From positions 1-7,926 of the forward strand of contig JABEVL010000164.1 of the NCBI GenBank assembly GCA_013043995.1: a stretch of DNA of 7,926 bases, written 5' to 3'. Every line of letters begins with the position of its first letter. The first letter of the stretch is position 1. A program made the position numbers and the translations under genes. Source of the DNA: Spirochaetales bacterium. GTDB lineage: Bacteria > Spirochaetota > Spirochaetia > JABEVK01. Positions 5,374-7,926 of this stretch are shown piece after piece. Under the pieces are notes generated by a model. That model was not told where the DNA came from, ran no database searches, and saw only the letters and a program-made list of their open reading frames with translations.

Positions 5374-7184
5374 GTCTTGGCGTTCGCTTCGAGGGATTTC
5401 TTTAACATCAGGTCCTGGTACGTCCCCACCAGCTCGATCCTTCCCCCCTTAAGCTGATAAATTTGATCACAAGCCTGCAAAGTGCTGAGCCGGTGCGCCA
5501 CAACAATCACCGTTAAATGTCCGCCTAGTTTTTGAATCGCGTCCATGACCAGCGTTTCACTGTCGACGTCCAGCGAACTCGTCGCCTCGTCTAAAATGAT
5601 TGTGGAAGGGTTCCTATACAGCGCCCGTGCGATCCCAACGCGCTGACGCTGTCCGCCGCTCAAGCGGACACCCCTCTCCCCAAGTTCAGTTTTATAGCCT
5701 TTCGCGAGGCCGCTTTGAATCAAACTTGTCAAGTTTGCCCTCTCAACGGCGAGGTCCATCCTATTCCAGTCAATTTCCTCCCACTGCAACCCAAAGGCGA
5801 TGTTTTCAGCAATCGTCGTGTCTGCCAAAAAAATGGTTTGCGGGACGTAACCCACGGTGGCTCTCCAGGCTGCCAAATTCCTTTGATCCAGAGGCAGGCC
5901 ATCAAGCGAAAGAGGGGTTCCTTCAACAGGCAAAAGTCCCAAAAGGATATCAACCAACGTCGATTTTCCTTCGCCCGACCCCCCGACTATTCCCACAATC
6001 GATTTCACGGGAACTGTAAAATTCACGTCATTCAAAACGGATTTAGAAGAACTCGCGTACGAAAAGTTCAGATGAGAAACCGTTAGCTCCTGGCGAAGCT
6101 CCAAACAGCCTGTCTCTTTTTCTGGAGTCTCAGACAGTGTCCTGGCCTCTCCTTCTCGAAAGGCTCTAACGACTTCGTCCAGGCGGACAAAAGAATACCG
6201 CATCCGGGAAACATTCGAAAAGATCTGCTGAAAATAGGGCAATAAACGGTACCCGGCAAAGGCATAAAGACCCAGCAAGGGTAAAAGCGCCCCCACGGGT
6301 TTTCCTGAAAGAATCAAAAAAAGGACAATTCCGACAATCCCGCCAAACGCAACAGCTTCCATAAAAAACTTGGGAAGGGTTCCTAAAACGTCCCGGGTGA
6401 CGTTGTTGTTGAATTCATTTCGGGCACTTTCATGAAAACTTTGCGCCAGCTTGTGCTCCAGACCAAAAAATTTGTTTTCTTTGATCCCGCTGAAAGTTTC
6501 AACAATGATCCGCATCCGTTTTCGATTGAGCTCATTTGCTTCTTTTCCCATGCGAGACAACGGTTTCTTCAAGAAGAGGAAAAGCAGAAGATACGCTCCA
6601 CCGATGACCACCACAACAAATAAAGCCATGATTGGATTTGCCAAAAGGACCAGAACTATCAAACCCAACACGACAAACAACTTAGAAACACTGTCTAGGA
6701 AGGGGTCGAGAACATTGCTGATTGCAACAGGAATATCTTCTGAAAAACGTTTGATCAAATCGGAAGAGTTTCTTGTCAGGAAAAAAGGGTACGCTTGCGC
6801 CACATAATGCTGAAAGAGTCTTGAGGATAGTCCAAGATGGCGGTGCAGAGTAAACCGGGCAGTCGAGTAAAAAATAACCGCACGGAGTGCACTGGTGAAG
6901 ACAAGAAAACCCATAACGGTTAGACCCAGGAGGAGGACAAAGTCGGTTTCCTTTTGCACTCCCAAAAACTGGTAGACCCAATGAAGAGCCGCATTGCGCT
7001 GAATGATCGTCGGATCCCCAACGACCGCCAGAAAGGGGATCACAGAGCCGACGCCAATAACGTCAAAGACCCCATTGATGATCAAACCGCCAAAAACAAT
7101 GGCCATTTTGATCTTTTCTGACCTTGTCATCAAGGAAACAAATTCACTTACTTTTGAAAAGAAAGTTTTTATTACTTTTATCAT
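5370..7184 (-). CDS. ABC transporter, fused membrane and ATPase domains; PglK-like lipid-linked oligosaccharide flippase
   Basis: This is a 604-residue half-transporter expected to work as a homodimer in the inner membrane. The membrane domain has about six hydrophobic segments, near 27-50, 82-106, 165-183, 185-206, 272-292 and 296-314. The opening IGVGSVIPFLAVVGDP (43-58) and the coupling-region FSGIKENKFFGLE (231-243) resemble PglK-type flippases that move undecaprenyl-linked oligosaccharides across the membrane. The ATPase domain is complete: Walker A GGSGEGKST (401-409), Q-loop Q449, signature LSGGQ (508-512), Walker B IILDE (529-533), D-loop SSLD (536-539) and H-loop H564, so it should be active. 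It lies between an acyltransferase gene and the glycosyltransferases and overlaps both neighbours by 4 bases as ATGA. A lipid or peptide exporter of the MsbA type is possible, but the context and N-terminal pattern favour glycan export. Confidence 0.92.
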   Translation of the reverse strand: MIKVIKTFFSKVSEFVSLMTRSEKIKMAIVFGGLIINGVFDVIGVGSVIPFLAVVGDPTIIQRNAALHWVYQFLGVQKETDFVLLLGLTVMGFLVFTSALRAVIFYSTARFTLHRHLGLSSRLFQHYVAQAYPFFLTRNSSDLIKRFSEDIPVAISNVLDPFLDSVSKLFVVLGLIVLVLLANPIMALFVVVVIGGAYLLLFLFLKKPLSRMGKEANELNRKRMRIIVETFSGIKENKFFGLEHKLAQSFHESARNEFNNNVTRDVLGTLPKFFMEAVAFGGIVGIVLFLILSGKPVGALLPLLGLYAFAGYRLLPYFQQIFSNVSRMRYSFVRLDEVVRAFREGEARTLSETPEKETGCLELRQELTVSHLNFSYASSSKSVLNDVNFTVPVKSIVGIVGGSGEGKSTLVDILLGLLPVEGTPLSLDGLPLDQRNLAAWRATVGYVPQTIFLADTTIAENIAFGLQWEEIDWNRMDLAVERANLTSLIQSGLAKGYKTELGERGVRLSGGQRQRVGIARALYRNPSTIILDEATSSLDVDSETLVMDAIQKLGGHLTVIVVAHRLSTLQACDQIYQLKGGRIELVGTYQDLMLKKSLEANAKT

Positions 7185-7909
7185 CTAAACTTTCCTTGAA
7201 AGAGCTTTGCCAGTGCTACCCACACTGAATCGTAGTTGCTTTCTTCAACCACAACACCGCCAAAGGACTCTTTAAACTGATTGATTCCCTGTTTTTGAAG
7301 GTCGGAAGTGTCCTTCGCGTACCCGCCAAAGTCGAAGGCTTTCAGACCTTGCCGTTTAAAGTCCTGGATTTCAGAAAAATGCGCAAGTCGGTTAGCCCTT
7401 CCCGCCAGGTTGGGCTCGACGCCGTCTTCAAGCCGCGCCGAAGCCCCGTACAAAAACCTGGCGCGACACTCCTTGCGGTCGACAAGGTAGGCATGCGCCG
7501 CCAAAACCCGTCCTTGCCATTCTACCTTGCCGATCGAAAGGGCGTCTTTTTCAGATTGCAGAACGTCGCTTTCAAGAGACTTCAAGCCTTTTTCCTTCGC
7601 AAACGCATTGAAAAAGGTTCTAAATGACTCAAGGTTCGTTTCATAGGACCAAACGAAACCGTCTCCTTCGGCCTTTTTCAACTGGGTTCGCGTATTTTTG
7701 TTCATCCCTGCCACCAAGGCCTCTTCATTCTGGGTGAGGTCGATCAAGATCGTGTAATGCTCATCCTTGATGAAAGGAAACCTCGGAACCGATTGCCCCA
7801 GGAATTGCTTGTAAACCGTTAAGCCCCATCCGTCCAACCAGGAAAAAGTTCGGGCAAACCAAAACTGACTGTAGGGGACTCCCCACTTGCTCCGGCGAAT
7901 GACTGTCAT
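7181..7909 (-). CDS. FemAB/GNAT-fold acyltransferase (BioF2-like), possibly 5'-truncated by window edge
   Basis: The 242 residues visible from the ATG at 7909 end in the typical C-terminal half of FemAB-like proteins: TILIDLTQNEE (53-63), MNKNTRTQLKKAEGDGF (69-85), then KAFDFGGY (190-197) and GINQFKESFGG (208-218). Relatives use acyl- or aminoacyl-tRNA/CoA donors to modify peptidoglycan peptides or sugars; in polysaccharide loci they are thought to decorate amino sugars. Which donor this one uses is unknown. Full-length relatives usually have about 300-350 residues, and the N-terminal subdomain here is short. GAGG (7921-7918) lies 8 bases before the ATG and supports it, but the frame stays open to the right edge (L-E-V-Q-K precede M1), and IRRSKWGVPYSQFWFAR (4-20) looks like the middle of the N-terminal subdomain. 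The true start may therefore lie outside the window. The end overlaps the transporter start by 4 bases. Confidence 0.8.
   Translation of the reverse strand: MTVIRRSKWGVPYSQFWFARTFSWLDGWGLTVYKQFLGQSVPRFPFIKDEHYTILIDLTQNEEALVAGMNKNTRTQLKKAEGDGFVWSYETNLESFRTFFNAFAKEKGLKSLESDVLQSEKDALSIGKVEWQGRVLAAHAYLVDRKECRARFLYGASARLEDGVEPNLAGRANRLAHFSEIQDFKRQGLKAFDFGGYAKDTSDLQKQGINQFKESFGGVVVEESNYDSVWVALAKLFQGKFR
7193..7197 (-). promoter_or_regulatory. Ribosome binding site for the ABC transporter
   Basis: AAGGA lies 8 bases before the ATG at 7184, inside the last codons of the preceding acyltransferase gene. Together with the ATGA overlap this indicates coupled but independently efficient initiation. Confidence 0.6.
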
Positions 7910-7926
7910 TTTTTGAACCTCAAGAA

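Noticed and set aside
5600..6086. Open frames on the plus strand opposite the ABC transporter ATPase domain
   Set aside because: They run antisense to a fully conserved ATPase domain, overlap each other in different frames and show no recognisable protein pattern or ribosome binding site.
3061..6330. Numerous A7/T7 runs in other genes (for example near 3071, 4338, 5128, 5827 and 6316)
   Set aside because: They encode Phe-Phe or Lys/Leu-rich stretches, are spread through unrelated genes and are common at this composition, so I do not read them as switches.

Overview
The window is a compact, single-strand block of surface-glycan biosynthesis genes. All eight genes read on the minus strand, so transcription runs from the right edge towards the left edge. 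Several neighbours overlap by 4 to 14 bases and the largest visible gap is 25 bases, so this looks like the interior of one operon whose promoter and terminator both lie outside the window. There are no RNA genes, mobile elements or CRISPR arrays, and no non-coding stretch longer than 25 bases apart from the 17 bases at the right edge. Base composition is roughly half G+C by eye. GTG and TTG starts occur beside ATG. The sequence shows a bacterium, most likely Gram-negative judging from the type of locus, but I cannot name the lineage.

In order of transcription: a FemAB/GNAT-type acyltransferase (7909-7181, possibly missing its 5' end beyond the window); a PglK-like ABC transporter that probably flips a lipid-linked oligosaccharide (7184-5370); a GT2 glycosyltransferase with an altered DXD motif (5373-4396); a GT10 alpha-1,3/4-type fucosyltransferase (4403-3426); a second GT2 enzyme (3400-2525); a third GT2 enzyme with a galactosyltransferase-like acceptor motif and an unexplained C-terminal region (2538-1477); a GT11 alpha-1,2-type fucosyltransferase (1480-620); and a GT32 DXD glycosyltransferase cut by the left edge (608-1).

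Taken together, the genes suggest stepwise assembly of an oligosaccharide on a lipid carrier in the cytoplasm by at least six glycosyltransferases, two of them probably using GDP-fucose, followed by export by the ABC flippase. The FemAB-like enzyme may add an acyl or aminoacyl decoration. No polymerase, GDP-fucose synthesis gene or initiating transferase is visible.

The most interesting point is that both fucosyltransferase genes carry long homopolymer tracts: a run of nine G in the GT10 gene, and a run of seven G plus two runs of eight A in the GT11 gene. This resembles the slippage-controlled Lewis-antigen fucosyltransferases of Helicobacter pylori. In the GT10 gene the tract sits exactly between the catalytic domain and a basic/hydrophobic C-terminal tail, so slippage would be expected to swap the tail rather than destroy the catalytic domain.
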